The notes beneath the pieces are model-generated. The model saw nothing but the letters and a program-made list of their open reading frames with translations. It had not been told where the DNA came from and made no database searches. A stretch of 64,000 bases of DNA from Artocarpus heterophyllus (Eukaryota > Streptophyta > Magnoliopsida > Rosales > Moraceae), in NCBI GenBank assembly GCA_025403435.1, contig CM046353.1:22389987-22453986 (forward strand), read 5' to 3'. Positions 48,665-60,429 of the stretch are shown one piece after another. The position numbers and the translations under genes are program-made. Within the stretch, counting starts at the first letter, position 1, and every line of letters starts with the position of its first letter.

Positions 48665-48673
48665 TATTGTAAG

Positions 48674-49830
48674 AGGAAATTACATGTTACGTCACTTTTT
48701 TGTCTCTCTATTTTTTTTATGCCATAAAAAAACTAACAAAAAGTTTATGCCATCATATTTTTCCTTTTGTTTTTTTTTTCATCTCTCTTTTTTCCCTAAT
48801 TTTTGCTCTCATGTCTCTTACTCTCTCTCTCCTCCTTCTTCTTCTTTGTTTGTCTCTCTCTCCTCATTCTCAACCACAGAAGAACCTTGATCTATGATGA
48901 AGCTCTGGCCCGGCGAAGCTTGAAGTCGAATTTGCATTATGATCTCCGGTGAAGCACAACGACAAAGACGGTGGACTTGATTGCAAGATAGTGATGTTTG
49001 ACGATGGCAATGGCGAGTTTCAGTGAGAGACGATGGCAACTTTGTTGCAAGGGTGATTGCAACCATAGATCTCACATGTTCTGTCTCAAACTCTGGTTCT
49101 CACAAAGCAAAAGCTTCAGAATGGGAAGTAAACTAGTGTTTAGGAGTTGAAGATTCTAGAGAGAGAGTCGCTGGAAAACTTAGCCATGGCGACGGTGTCT
49201 CTACAGAAGGCAGTGGGCCATCTGTGGGACACTATGCTGGAGATGACAAAGTTACCCCAAGGCACAAACAACTCTTTAATGGCTGTGTTTCTGTTTTTTC
49301 TTTTTTCTTTTTTTTCTTTGTTTTGGAGAAGTTACTGTATCTAACTAATATAGTATTGGTAATGTAATTATTTACTTTCTTTTTTTCCAAACATTGTGAA
49401 CTTGATTTGAATCTTCAAAGTTGTTGAAATTTTGTAGCTTTTTCTTAATTTTTGGTATTGGCTTCAAAAATGTCCCAACGGGACATACGGGAAGTTTTCA
49501 GAATGTCCGGTTGAGATATGTAGAAATGTTTAGCCAAGACAAATGGAGGGTTTTTGAAATGTCCCACTGGGACATATTGAAATGTCCTTGTAGGATACAT
49601 GGGAGGTATTTGGAATGTCCAGCTGGGACATGTCAAAATGTTTAAGTGGGACATGTGGGAGGTTTTTGGAATGTCTTGCCACAATATATTGAAACGTCCC
49701 AACGAACATGTGAAACTAATAATCCCTTGATCCATTTTGTGGCATTTTAAGTTTCTGGTATAAGAACTAGTTATATTTTATGGCATAAATAAAAATTATT
49801 TAAAACAGTGGCATCTACGTGAATTCCTTG
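48674..49830. mobile_element. Mutator-like non-autonomous element
   Basis: The left end (AGGAAATTACATG...TTTTATGCCATAAAA, 48674-48730) is similar, as an inverted repeat, to the right end (49765-49830, complement AAGGAATTCACG...ATTTATGCCATAAAA). Flanking 9-mers TATTGTAAG (48665-48673) and CATTGTAAA (49831-49839) agree at seven of nine bases, the duplication length of Mutator-like elements. No transposase is present. The inside has a CT-rich stretch (48780-48870), unrecognised partly GC-richer sequence to 49290 and a 56-bp tandem array. Confidence 0.6.
49467..49710 (+). repeat. 56-bp tandem array with palindromic cores
   Basis: Units begin at 49501, 49557, 49613 and 49669, exactly 56 bp apart, with a partial unit before. 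Each has two sub-blocks starting AATGTCC or AATGTTT. Inverted repeats such as TGTCCCAACGGGACA and TGTCCCACTGGGACA lie in the units. Confidence 0.88.
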
Positions 49831-49839
49831 CATTGTAAA

Positions 49840-50329
49840 CAAGGAGAAGCCCAAAGAAAATAATATTTTTGAACACTTGTTTTACAGCCATAAATAAAAT
49901 ATGGACAAATCTATTTAATAAGTTAAGTTATTTATTTCCAAACTACACATGTGGACCTTTCTGAATTGATTTTGCATTTTAGCAAGGGAAAACAATTGGA
50001 CAACAATGTATTCCTTCTACCTTCCATAAGATTTTTATCTTTTGGTGTTAGGGCAAACGGTTGTACTGAGGCCAATATAACAATAACACCAAAGTTGACC
50101 AAACGGTAGAAACTTGTAACAAAAATATCTATTGTGAGTGTGATTAGTGTTAATCTAATAAAATAATCTCTTTGTATGTCTGCAATGAAGATTTTGGATT
50201 ACTTGCATTTATTGATTAATGACCTTGAATGTATTATCGCAACTCGCAACTAATATATGCTTTTTTTTATTAGTTAGAAGTGAAAGTAAAATTTTTTTGT
50301 GTGAGATAATGACAATATTAGGGTGTTTA
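49840..50329. other. Unassigned AT-rich DNA
   Basis: No gene, repeat or recognisable element was seen here. Confidence 0.5.
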
Positions 50330-50925
50330 GGAACTCTCGAACAAATGTTTGAAATTAAAAACGCTATAATAATTTAAAATTTGTGAGAGAAAATATTATA
50401 ATAAAATTGATTTGAACTGCAAACTGTAGCATTCAAACATTTCAGGCCGTTTCGTATTTAGGTTTAAAATCGTTTAAGATAATTCAAACCATAAAAACGT
50501 TTCAAACTAGTATTTGGTGGAACAATAAAATTGATTTGAACTGCAAATTGTGACTCTTAAAACACTTTAGGCCATTTGGTATTTAGGTTTAAGATCATTT
50601 AAGGTAGTTCAAACCATAAAAGTGCTTTAAACTAGAGTTTGGGGGAGTAATAACTGGACCAATTCAAACCATGAAAGTAGTTTTAAAACAGTTAAAACTC
50701 CCAAAATTTAAACTTTATCCCTTCAAGTTCACACGGTTTGAACCATTTTCTACAGGAAAAACCATTCTCATTCTTTTTTTTTCTTTCATAAACTATAGTT
50801 TTCTAAACACCAGTTCTCGTTTTAAACCTTAATATTTCAAACGTCAGTTCAAAACTACAGTTTAAATTATATAGTTTTAAATCACACCATTTTAAGCCCG
50901 CACACCAAATAAACTATTTAATTAT
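50330..50925. mobile_element. MITE-like repeat with a 124-bp internal duplication
   Basis: The ends GGGTGTTTAGGAACTC (about 50331) and, inverted, TTTGGTGTGCGGGCTTAA (about 50925) are weakly similar, as in hAT-like MITEs. Inside are two head-to-tail copies of a 124-bp block starting ATAAAATTGATTTGAACTGC (50401 and 50525). Related TTCAAACCAT-like pieces continue to 50900. The target duplication was not resolved. Confidence 0.4.
50401..50648 (+). repeat. Two 124-bp tandem copies
   Basis: The copies are at 50401-50524 and 50525-50648, and share ATTTAGGTTTAA and CAAACCATAAAA. About one base in six differs by eye, so the duplication is old. Confidence 0.88.
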
Positions 50926-51170
50926 TATGTGATTGGACAAAACACTTGAGCGAGCATTCCAAGAAAAGCGATCGCAGGACCAAATGAGCAGAAGAATATT
51001 TCTATTCTATGGGTTGCCTACCACTCATGCATTATTTTTTCCATTGAAGCACAACTCTTGTTAGATTGTGACAAAGTAAAATTTGAGCATTAGAAAAGTG
51101 ATTTATTTATTTATTTTTACTTTATACAGAGTCTCATCCAACTTCTCTGGCATTTTTTTGAGGTTTATAA

Positions 51171-51345
51171 TCTAAAACCCTATTTGGCAGTTGTGGTTTT
51201 CACTATTTTCTTAATTATAAACAGTGTAAAATTTTTACATGTTAAGTAACAATTAAAAAATCGCTACAGTAAAAACTCTTACATACTATAATAAAAACAG
51301 TTTTAACTAACAGCTCTAACTACCTTACCCAACATCCTATAACTT
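51171..51345. mobile_element. Small hAT-like MITE candidate
   Basis: The left end CCCTATTTGGCAGTTGTGG and the right end, inverted, GGATGTTGGGTAAGGTAGTT share a TTGG...GT(G/A)GTT pattern. Short, AT-rich, non-coding. The limits and target duplication are uncertain. Confidence 0.35.
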
Positions 51346-51775
51346 ACCACAAACCTACATCAACCTTGATAAGCTTTATGTACTTCTGTGCCAAACATTT
51401 TTCTTTCCTCGAAGGCGTCTGATATGGTACTAGGAAGACACACAAGTGTCGAAGAGCTTTGCACTCGGTAAGTGTTGGGAAAATGAACGGCACAACAGTA
51501 TACAATTAGACCCAAATTTCAAATGAACGTTTCAAACGTGAATTATTATGATATTTAAATCTCACTCAGTCCAAGAAAAAAAAAAGGAGAAGATAAAATT
51601 AATTCTAAGAATTTACTAATTTAAAAGAAATAAAAAATTAAATGAAGATTTCTTAAAAAATTTTAAAAAAATCTCGCAACTAAAAAAATATAAAAATTTT
51701 AAAGGATTTTTTTTTTAATTTACAAAAAAATCTCCTATACTCCAACATATGTATATATTTATATTTATATTCATA

Positions 51776-51787
51776 TTTATATAAAAT
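51776..51787 (+). promoter_or_regulatory. Candidate TATA box of the GAMYB gene
   Basis: TTTATATAAAAT lies about 170-250 bp before a long CT-rich tract (51945-52060) typical of plant 5' leaders. The transcript start could be near 51810-51900. The placement is inferred from composition. Confidence 0.4.
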
Positions 51788-51899
51788 AAAAAGAAGGAAA
51801 AAGGTTGGAAAGGGTGGGAGACAGAGGGATTGGAATTGGATGACTAAAGGTGGTAGTCTCTTCTCCGCCTTTATTTGTGCCTAACATCGCTCTCTCGTT

Positions 51900-52619
51900 G
51901 CCATCTTGTCCCTGAAATCCCTTAATATTCTCCCCTAATTCCCCACCTTTCTCTCTCTAGAATTCCACCATTCCTATTTCTCTTTCCTTCCGTCCCATTT
52001 TTACCTACTTTTCTCTCTCTGTCTCTCTCTCTCTGTCGGTCTTTGCTTCTCTGTCGTTGCCGAGTGTTCTCTTCTCTGCGAATTCGGAATCTCAGATGTG
52101 TTGCTCTCTTTATGCGCGGATTCTCGTCTCTCTATATTGCAAATTAAGGTTCGAGATCTCAATTTTTGCTCTCTTCAGCTCCTCCAATTTATTCTTTTTC
52201 TTTTTCTTTTTCTTTTTTTTCTTTTTTTACCTAGGGTTTTGAGGTTGACTCCGATCTGTTGAAAAATTTTATTTTATTTTTGTCACTTCGTCTGTGTTGG
52301 TTTCAAGCTCCGAACTTGAAGCTTCTGTGCAACTCTCTCTCTCTCTCTCTGTGGGAAATATTTTATAAATTTTTTAGGTGAATTACGATTGGATTTGTTC
52401 ATGTTTGTAACTTCATCCGATGATCGTTTGAATTGGATTCTGTTATTGGTGATTTCAGGTGCTGGATTTTTGCCATTTTCTCATCTCTCAGCTGATTCGA
52501 TCACGTCGCCTGAAAAATTACAAAATATTTTCTCCGTGGCGTGAAGGTGCCATATTTGGACATCGTGTAGCTTTTTTCAAATAGAAGTTTGGGGAGTACT
52601 TAATCGTGCTGTAATTCAG
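51900..52619 (+). other. GAMYB: 5' UTR region of GAMYB with at least one leader intron
   Basis: The CT-rich leader starts about 51900. A candidate leader exon runs 52459-52619, bounded by TGATTTCAG before and CAG/GTATTCCG after. The last leader intron then runs from 52620 to 54467, ending TTGATTGCAG, eight bases before the start codon's context. The donor of the first leader exon could not be fixed. GAMYB genes of other plants also have leader introns. Confidence 0.6.
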
Positions 52620-53032
52620 GTATTCCGTTTCTTCTTCTGCATTTAAAATTAAGGGACGTGTTTTTTACAATTCTTTTATGATCTTAAAATATGCATGAAT
52701 TTGGGTCTGTTTGTAATATGATGACAGACTTCTTCTTTATTAGGTAATAAATGGGGACTATTAGCAATAAATGATAATTTGTGATTTTCTATTTAATTTA
52801 TGCCCTTCTTTGATGCTAGTTAGTAAAATTAATTTGGCAAGTAATGAAACAATGATTATGATTACTTATTATGATTTTGGATATAGGTATGCTGGTTTTC
52901 ATATTATACTGCGCGCTTTTTCCCCTTTGTTTGTTTATTGGGCATGCAGATTTAATACGACATGAGAATATTTCTTGCCGCTTTTTCCTTTTCTGGGGGA
53001 GATCTGTGCCGTTCTTGGGTAAAGATCATTAA

Positions 53033-53881
53033 GGGCTCGTTTGGTTTCCTTTTGGAAAGGTGATTTTAAAAATTAGTGAGGAAACATTGGTTTGAATGCA
53101 ATTTAAAAAAATTAAAATCCTGTTTAAAAAATAGAAAAATAAGAAAAATCCCAAGCCCTATGACTGTGGTCCTCAGCAGAATGTTTCATATAAGCTTATT
53201 TTACAGCTACACTCCACCTTTACAAGCTGGATTTGACAAAACTACAAGGTTATCTGAGGCCATAGAAGAGGAATTTTCATGAGAAACCTTGAGCGAAAGC
53301 ACTTTTGCGTGAGAAGAATGCTTTGAAGGATCATTCTGAGATTGACGATTGAACAATCGAGGATTAGATGTGCGAGAATCATTAATTGGCACTAAGATGC
53401 CCTAGAGGAAATCTCACTACTATATCCCATCCATCCATTTAGACCCAAGAAGCAAAAACTAGAATGTGTGTCACGAAAAGTGAAAAACTGCTGAATAACT
53501 TGCTGCAAACCCAGAGGAAGATCACATCCAGTAACCATAGAATATTGCTTACCAAAACTAGAGGTAATCAAGCTCAATAGTCAGAGGATAGTAGCAGAAA
53601 CCAGGGGAAAGATAAAAGAAGAAGAAGAGGCCCAGAATAAAATGGAGAACTAAAAGGCGTTTTTGGAAGTGACGCCAATCCTCCCCCCTATTGCAGTTCT
53701 TTGCTGGAGTTATTTGCTTTAAGTTTAAAATAATAAATTGTTGTTTTCAATGTTTAAGTTGTATTTTGGGGCTGATAATTAAAACTTGAATTTTGATGGT
53801 TCCAAACTAAGGCCACTAAATTTTTTTTTTTTTGTTTATTATTTCGTTTAATTTGTTTTGGAACGGTGACCAAACGGGCCC
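53033..53881. mobile_element. Harbinger-like MITE in the GAMYB leader intron
   Basis: The ends are inverted: GGGCTCGTTTGG at 53033 and CCAAACGGGCCC ending 53881. TTAA stands on both sides (53029-53032 and 53882-53885), compatible with the 3-bp TTA or TAA target of PIF/Harbinger elements. It is about 850 bp and non-autonomous, with no transposase frame. The middle (53200-53640) is less AT-rich and matches nothing I recognise; it could be captured host DNA. Confidence 0.72.
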
Positions 53882-54474
53882 TTAATTTTACATGGATTGT
53901 TAACTTCTCCTTATGATTGTGAAACTTAGTTTAAATGTTAAAAGTACACAATCTATGGGATGTCACATTTCTATTTTTTCTTTTTAGACTCTGAGTTGCT
54001 TCCAAGTTCTGCTAATAGTTTTTCTCCCTACACTTTGGGGTCATTTATAATATTGTTTTACATATACATGAATACAGAACATACAAAAGATGTGTATAAT
54101 GCACTCTCCAAGGTACTGTGTCATGTGTTGACCAGGTAGGTATATGGAACTATGTTGGTTTGGACTTGGATAAAAGCTACATGACCTTGTTTTGACTTTG
54201 ATATCAGTAGCAGTTGATATTCAAATAAAATTGTATTGTTTTGAAACAAGCTACAGAAATATAAAGAACTCAACCCTCTAAAATTGGTTATAGATGTTTG
54301 GAAGTCTAAAGCTATTACATGTAGTCGGTATGTTGGTTCTTTTCGTTATTTCTGACCATTCGCCTAGAAGGTAAATGACAAAGACAAAGTGCTTGTGGCC
54401 TTGTCCAGGTTGAACCTACCATTTACTTGATTGTCAGCTCTTGGTAGAGTTTGGTAATTGATTGCAGATTTAGG

Positions 54475-57400
54475 ATGAGTTGGATAACAAATGAGAGCGA
54501 AGATGGCGTGATCTCCAAATATCATAGTGAGTCACCATTAATTGATGAAAGTAATGGAGGAAGTATAGGTGGTGGAGTTCTTTTGAAGAAAGGGCCATGG
54601 ACATCTGCTGAAGATGCACTTCTGGTGGAATATGTCAAAAAACATGGGGAGGGTAACTGGAATGCAGTTCAGAAGCACTCAGGGTTGTCTCGTTGCGGAA
54701 AAAGCTGTAGGCTACGATGGGCAAATCATTTAAGGCCAAACTTGAAGAAAGGTGCATTTACTGCAGATGAAGAAAGGCTGATCATCGAACTCCATGCCAA
54801 GATGGGAAACAAGTGGGCACGCATGGCTGCACATGTGAGTATTTGTTTTATTTCTTTCTTGCTATGGGGTGATGTATGTCATTTTTTTTCCTCTTTGCCT
54901 TTGTTCTTTATAATATTTGTTTTGGGAAAAATAGAATTTATAACAGGGGAAGATTGATGTATGCCATTTTTTTTTGTCTTTGCCTTTGTTCTTTATAATA
55001 TTTCTTTTGGGAAACATAATATTTATAACAGGGGAAAAGCCTAGACTTATTTGTAATAAAATATTTTTCGAGTTCTAGTATTTAATAATTTTTTGTATGT
55101 TTATTTGTTTTTTGTTGATTGTGTTGCACATAAAAGGAATTTTTCTTGAAGCTAATTATCTAACACACAAATTCAGGATGTTTATATGACAACCCGTTGA
55201 TTTTTTCCCTTTTTTTGATAAATTGCATGTGGCTTTATTCATTTCGTTTATTAGAGTGATTATTCAATTATTTATGCATCTTTAACCATAAATGTTGCCA
55301 ATTGAGATATACCAACTGTTACTGTTGCTTCATTTACAATGTGTGATTTTCTGCAGCCTTTTACCTATTCTTTGGAAGACAAAGATAATAAGCGAAATGT
55401 AAATGTTGAAAGGAATTTTGTCATTCTATAAGACTGTTTTGTTTAAGGCTGACTTTGGCACAACGCTGTTCCTTTCAACATGAATGAACTGTACTGTCAA
55501 GGACGGTCAGCTGTTTGTTCAAAGATGAGCTATCTCTGGAGTTGGACTGGACTTGATTTTACATTTTTGGGATGATGATATAATAAGTGTGGTTTAAATG
55601 TTAAACTAATTTCAAATTTTCATCTATATGGCAAACTACATAACCCGAGAGAGAGAGAGTCACAGTAAAACTGATATGCTTTTTCCCCCTTGTATGGTAA
55701 CAATAACTAAGTAATTGAAACTGCAGGTCATATTATTTGATTACTGTATTTTATACATCTTCATAATTTCATTCATGTAAAGTATCTCATAATATCGATT
55801 AGTATATGTGTGAGGGATAATGTTAGTTTATACGAAGTTGAGTCTCATGTTATTGTAATTGTTGTAATTAATTATGAGAATGTGAATTGATTAATATGCA
55901 TGATATTTTTGGAAGAAAAATTATAATACATATTTTTGGTATGAAATTGCAAAGTAAACTTGCGATAGTGTGCATTAAATTTGGAAGATTTGTTTTATAT
56001 AAGAATTAAGATATTGCTAGGTTCTCTTCCCGTGGAAAAGTGTTTTGCTGGAAGACACTATGAGGATAATCTGACTGAGACTCCATGAGGCATTCAGGAG
56101 TTGTTTTCTCCTAGGGAATCCACTGAGAGACTAAATTCTTCAATCTTTGCATCTCAAAACTTAGAAGCAGTTTCAATTACTTTTGAGAAAATCTAATAAT
56201 TGACTTCTAAGTTATTGTCACTAAAATTAATGCTTCCCTAATTTTTTAAAGAACCCATAAGTTTCATTTGTTATAAGAAATAATCAACAATTTCTTTGTG
56301 CTCTTTTTAGTTGCCTGGTCGCACGGATAATGAGATAAAGAATTACTGGAATACACGAATCAAGAGACGCCAACGAGCTGGCTTGCCTCTATATCCTCCT
56401 GACCTGTGTTTGCAAGCATTTCAAGAGAATCAACATGGCCAAAATGCTGGTGGAATTAGTTGTGGGGACAGAGTGCAGCAAGATCCCTTGCAGGCTAATA
56501 GTTTTGAGATACCCGATGTTGTCTTTGATGGTTTAAAGGGGAGTAATGAGGTCTTGTCTTACGTTTCTGACCTTCCGGATATTTCTATGAGTACCATGCT
56601 GTTAAAAAGTATTGCTTCTCCTCAGTATTATACTTTTGTGCCACCAACAATTCACCGCCAGAAACGCCTTCGAGAATCATCAGATGTATTCCCTGATTCC
56701 ATTGGTTGTGTACAGAATGGATTTCCACTGTTTGACCAGTTTCAGAATGATTCTTGCGACATAGTTGTTGGTTCATTTGGCCCTTCTTTTCTATCTGATC
56801 TTGATCCTAATAAGAGCCTGCTGTCTTTTGAGGTAACTCAGGGTGACCATTCCCTTTCAAATGGCATTTTCTCTGCTTCCAAGCCCCTTTTTGGGGCTGT
56901 GAAGTTGGAGCTCCCTTCACTCCAATATGCAGAAACTGATTTAGGTACTTGGGGCACTTCTCCGCGACCTTTACTCGAGTCAGTTGATGCTTTTATCCAA
57001 TATCCTGCTCCAGTTGGTGCATTTGAGTCAGATTGCTCTTCACCGCATAATAGTGGCTTGCTTGATGCTCTGCTTCATGAGGCAAAGAATTTAAGCAGTG
57101 GAAAGAAGCATTCATCGGATAAGAGTACAAATTCATCTAGTATTACTCCTGGTTATGTGACTGACAATGGCACTTTGAATGTTTATGAAAAAGATTTGGA
57201 AGATTACGGAGAACCTATTTCGCCATTGGATCATTCTGTCACACCGTTTGTCAAAAAGTGCATTAGTGCCAGTGGTAGTTCCTTAGACGAACCACCATCT
57301 GCTGAGACCATTACCGGTGAGTGTCCTGTTCATGCTTTATGAATTTCTTAAATTCACTATAAGAAAAAGTTCTTCTCTTTGATATGGAATTTAATAGCGG

Positions 57401-57901
57401 GGATGTGCTGAATCCTGACTTTCACAATTTTTACTTTTGGAAAATTACTTTTCAACTGGTATACAAGTGATTCGAAGTCTGGAAGTGATTCCTTAAATGC
57501 ACCTATAGATTCCTGCAAAAGTTCCTAATTCAAATGATTTCTATTAAGGATTGTTCCCTTCAACTGTTCATACTGACGCAACTTACCATTCAGGAAGCAC
57601 TGTGAAGTCAGAACCTGTTGACGTAGATTTACTCCTAGATAAAGAGAGAGAATCCAAAAGGCAGATGGACTTCACTCGGCCCGATGCTTTACTTGCTTCA
57701 GACTGGGATGAGCAAAGTTTGGGCCGCATCAAGGACCGAGGCATCATGACCGACGCCATAGCTACACTTCTCAGTGATAATTCAGCAGTGGATTACGAGC
57801 ACATTCCTTCTGCAAGTTCTCCATTAAGTCATGAATGGGGTTTTAGTTATTGTCCATGGAATAATATGCCCGCTGTCTGTCAAATATCTGATCTCCCGTG
57901 A
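54475..57901 (+). CDS. GAMYB: GAMYB-type R2R3-MYB transcription factor
   Basis: Three coding exons: 54475-54834, 56311-57316 and 57549-57901, giving 572 residues, the usual size for this family. It encodes a nuclear DNA-binding activator of the gibberellin and anther/seed programme (family knowledge). R2 (about residues 38-88) has Trp in KKGPW, GEGNW and RLRW. R3 (about 91-141) has Phe in place of the first Trp (KKGAF), then GNKW and IKNYW. LPGRTDNEIKNYWNTRIKRR spans the first splice. The start at 54475 (MSWITNESEDG) follows the leader intron acceptor. The introns are 1476 bp (phase 0) and 232 bp (phase 1). The C-terminal part holds the miR159-site block VKLELPSLQY and ends WGFSYCPWNNMPAVCQISDLP. 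The frame is clean and looks functional. Confidence 0.95.
56906..56926 (+). promoter_or_regulatory. miR159 target site in GAMYB
   Basis: The 21-base site contains GAGCTCCCTTCACTCCAA, complementary to miR159 except for few positions, and encodes the conserved LELPSLQY block. In other plants miR159 cuts GAMYB mRNAs at this same site, keeping them low in vegetative tissue. Recognition is from memory of the family. Confidence 0.93.
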
Positions 57902-58736
57902 TAATTTCTACATCAATTGTATGGAACCGGATATTTTCACTACCATTTCCATGCATGTTCATCATCTGTTTAATCCCAAAGTACTCAATCACCGTGCCTT
58001 CCTCCACTTTGAGCAAGAGCGGTTGGTGAGACTTGAAACGGTTTTATTTGTATGAGACATGGTTATTTTGATCGTGGCCTTCATTGGTTATTTCCTCGTC
58101 GGAGCAGCTATGAATGTAACACCAAAGAAGAGCTGCGCTGTTTGAAGTGTCTAGTCGCCCGTAGGCTCCGCGTTTATCGTGGAATAACTATGCATTTCAA
58201 CATTGAACATTCTGATTGAATGGATTCTGGTTAATTGATGAATTCAATTTGTACTGGATTGTTTGCATGGATCATTTCCTGTTTCTGGTCGCATTTTCTC
58301 TTTGCCAATAACTTATTCCGATATTAGAAATTAGTTTTGTTGCATGTGTGACATTGCAAACTTTAGATCCTCAAAGGTATAAAAAAACTTGCTTTGTTGG
58401 GGAAGTAGTAAGTGTTTTATTTTTTTTTTGAAAAAAAAATAATTGAAACAAATATTAAGTTTGAAAACAATCTTCGTAAACGGCACGTATTGATATATAA
58501 CATGTTTCTACTGTATGTTTCCCCCTTTTCGCTCTTGTCTCACTCTCATCATCGCTCGTCCCGGTTGTTAGAGACGCTGCTCAGAGCAGATTGAAATCTC
58601 GACGGAGACGAGTGGATCCCTTCCCCTTTCCTTCACTCTGCTCTTTTATCCTCTCTTTCCCCTCCTTGCTTTTTCTGCTTACGTCAAAATCACAAACCCA
58701 GTCTAAATTGTCATCATCATCGGCCATGGATCTTTA
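57902..58736 (+). other. GAMYB 3' UTR and downstream spacer
   Basis: Follows the TGA stop (57899-57901). No strong poly-A signal could be fixed. The stretch from about 58400 is AT-rich, then CT-rich, and reaches the minus-strand gypsy LTR at 58737. No further gene was recognised. Confidence 0.5.
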
Positions 58737-60401
58737 TGTCACGTTTCGATGATGAACGGGAGTTGACATGACGGGTCAATTATGTTAATTAAATCAAAGT
58801 TTTAATTAAAAGTACAGGTTTAAGGGTTTTATTAATAGTGAAAAATGTGATATTTTAAAACTTTTTAAAATAAACAATTATAATAATTAAACAAATAAGA
58901 TAAACAGAATGAAATAAAATAAAATAATAAAGAAAGGAATTATGCGTTGGGTCCCACTGACCCATAACTTATGCACACACATAGTATCGACAATATTTAA
59001 ATTACAACCATGGTCCAAAATAGAAGGAAAGATTAAAATAATACATTCCTTGATTAATTCGTACAACAACCTACCCAGGTCCTCTACTGGTCACAAGTCT
59101 GATCTACGGACCATTCGTCAATCCTAATCTGTATTCCACCTAGGGAGAAAGATTTTTTAAAAACAAATAAAATGTGAGTGAAAGGCTCAGTAGGACTATG
59201 TTTTCAAAACAGATAAACAATTTAAATACAAAGTTTACCTTTCAAAGAAATTATTAGAAAACAGAGTTAAATAAATATATTCATTTAAATAAATCCTTTA
59301 GGAATAGTTCGTCCAGAAAATACCTTTAAATTTTCTTAGGCAAAGCATAGATAACACCACCGAAGTGACCTAGTTGGGTTTTGGGACCTGCCCCCAAGGT
59401 CGTATGCTACATGACCCGATCTCTGATATGGCATCATGCCCGTCTATATATTTCTATTAGTTATTAAAATCTCCTTTTTACCAAGTATTTTCCTTTACAT
59501 TCATTATGAGGTTTATAATGAAAATCACTTCAGTCTATTGTTTGTGAAAACAGCCAATAAAAATCCTTTTTCAATCAATCATTGAAAACATTTCGATAAA
59601 AATCCTTTTGAGGCCAAAATCATTTAAAAAATTGGCTACCAAGAAAAGGGGTAGAAGTCATACCTCAATATCCGGTGTGACGACTCAGCATCGCAGTCCC
59701 GTTCTGCTATACACACAAAGGTTTTGAAAATTTTTAAAAATAGAGAAAAATAAAAAATCTTGATTCAAATATGTTTTTCTTCAAACTAAGCTTAGATTCT
59801 AGTTATTTTAAGTTCCTCTAACTTAGATTAAAGGTTTTCTAAGCTTAAATGAACTTAAATTTCAAAATATAAAGAAAATTGAAAAATTTAGAAAAGTTTT
59901 GAAATTTGAAAAATAACATTGATTTAAACTTTAAATCGAGTTTGTAATCGTCCAAACGCGTTCCTGAGATTCCAATCCACTAAAAACCAAAGCTTGGGCT
60001 TGTTTTTGATTCAAAAATTTGAGAGGAAAAGAGAGAGAAAGAGAGGCAGAGAAAGAAGGAGAGAGAGACGAGCAAGAGAGAGCTGAGTGAGTGAGGGAAA
60101 GAAAGGGAAGAGAGAAATAAATAGAGAGGAGAAAAGAGCAGACTGAGAAGGGAAAACCATGTCCCATACATGGTTTTTACAAAGTGGGACTTGTTGGTCA
60201 TTTGACAAATTGTTTTGTTTTAAAAATTCAAAACAACAAATAAAAAGAATTAAGAGTAATTAAAAATTATTAAAATAATTAAATACAACATTATTTCAAA
60301 AATTTCACAAAATGATGAAATTAAGTTTAAAATATTCATCATGGCACACTAATCCACCACTTTATACACTAATATTACTTAATTAATTTTGAGGCATTAT
60401 A
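58737..60401 (-). repeat. 3' LTR of the minus-strand Tekay-like element
   Basis: On the minus strand it starts near TATAATGCCTC (60401) and ends GTGACA (58737). It is colinear with 45374-47504, including the CT-rich tract (60010-60150), a TATTTATT-like box at about 60120 and the GGGACCTGCCCCCAAGGTC block (59380). The target side is CTTTA; the other side is outside the window. The LTR lies 836 bp downstream of the GAMYB stop and points towards the gene. Confidence 0.87.
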
Positions 60402-60416
60402 ACTCTCCACCCTTAA
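60402..60416 (-). other. Polypurine tract of the minus-strand element
   Basis: The minus strand reads TTTTAAGGGTGGAGAGT next to the LTR, matching the AACGGTGGAGAG tract of the plus-strand copy at 45360. Confidence 0.75.
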
Positions 60417-60429
60417 AAGAAATTTCACC

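Noticed and set aside
48684..48897. Two overlapping frames with hydrophobic, Ser-rich translation
   Set aside because: They come from a T- and CT-rich tract inside the Mutator-like element. No signal of selection or homology is visible.
54451..54474. Upstream ATG at 54451 as the GAMYB start
   Set aside because: It overlaps the intron acceptor TTGATTGCAG ending at 54467, so it would be spliced out. The ATG at 54475 matches GAMYB N-termini.
60011..60208. Minus-strand frames rich in Leu and Ser
   Set aside because: They translate the CT-rich promoter tract of the LTR in several frames and are low complexity.
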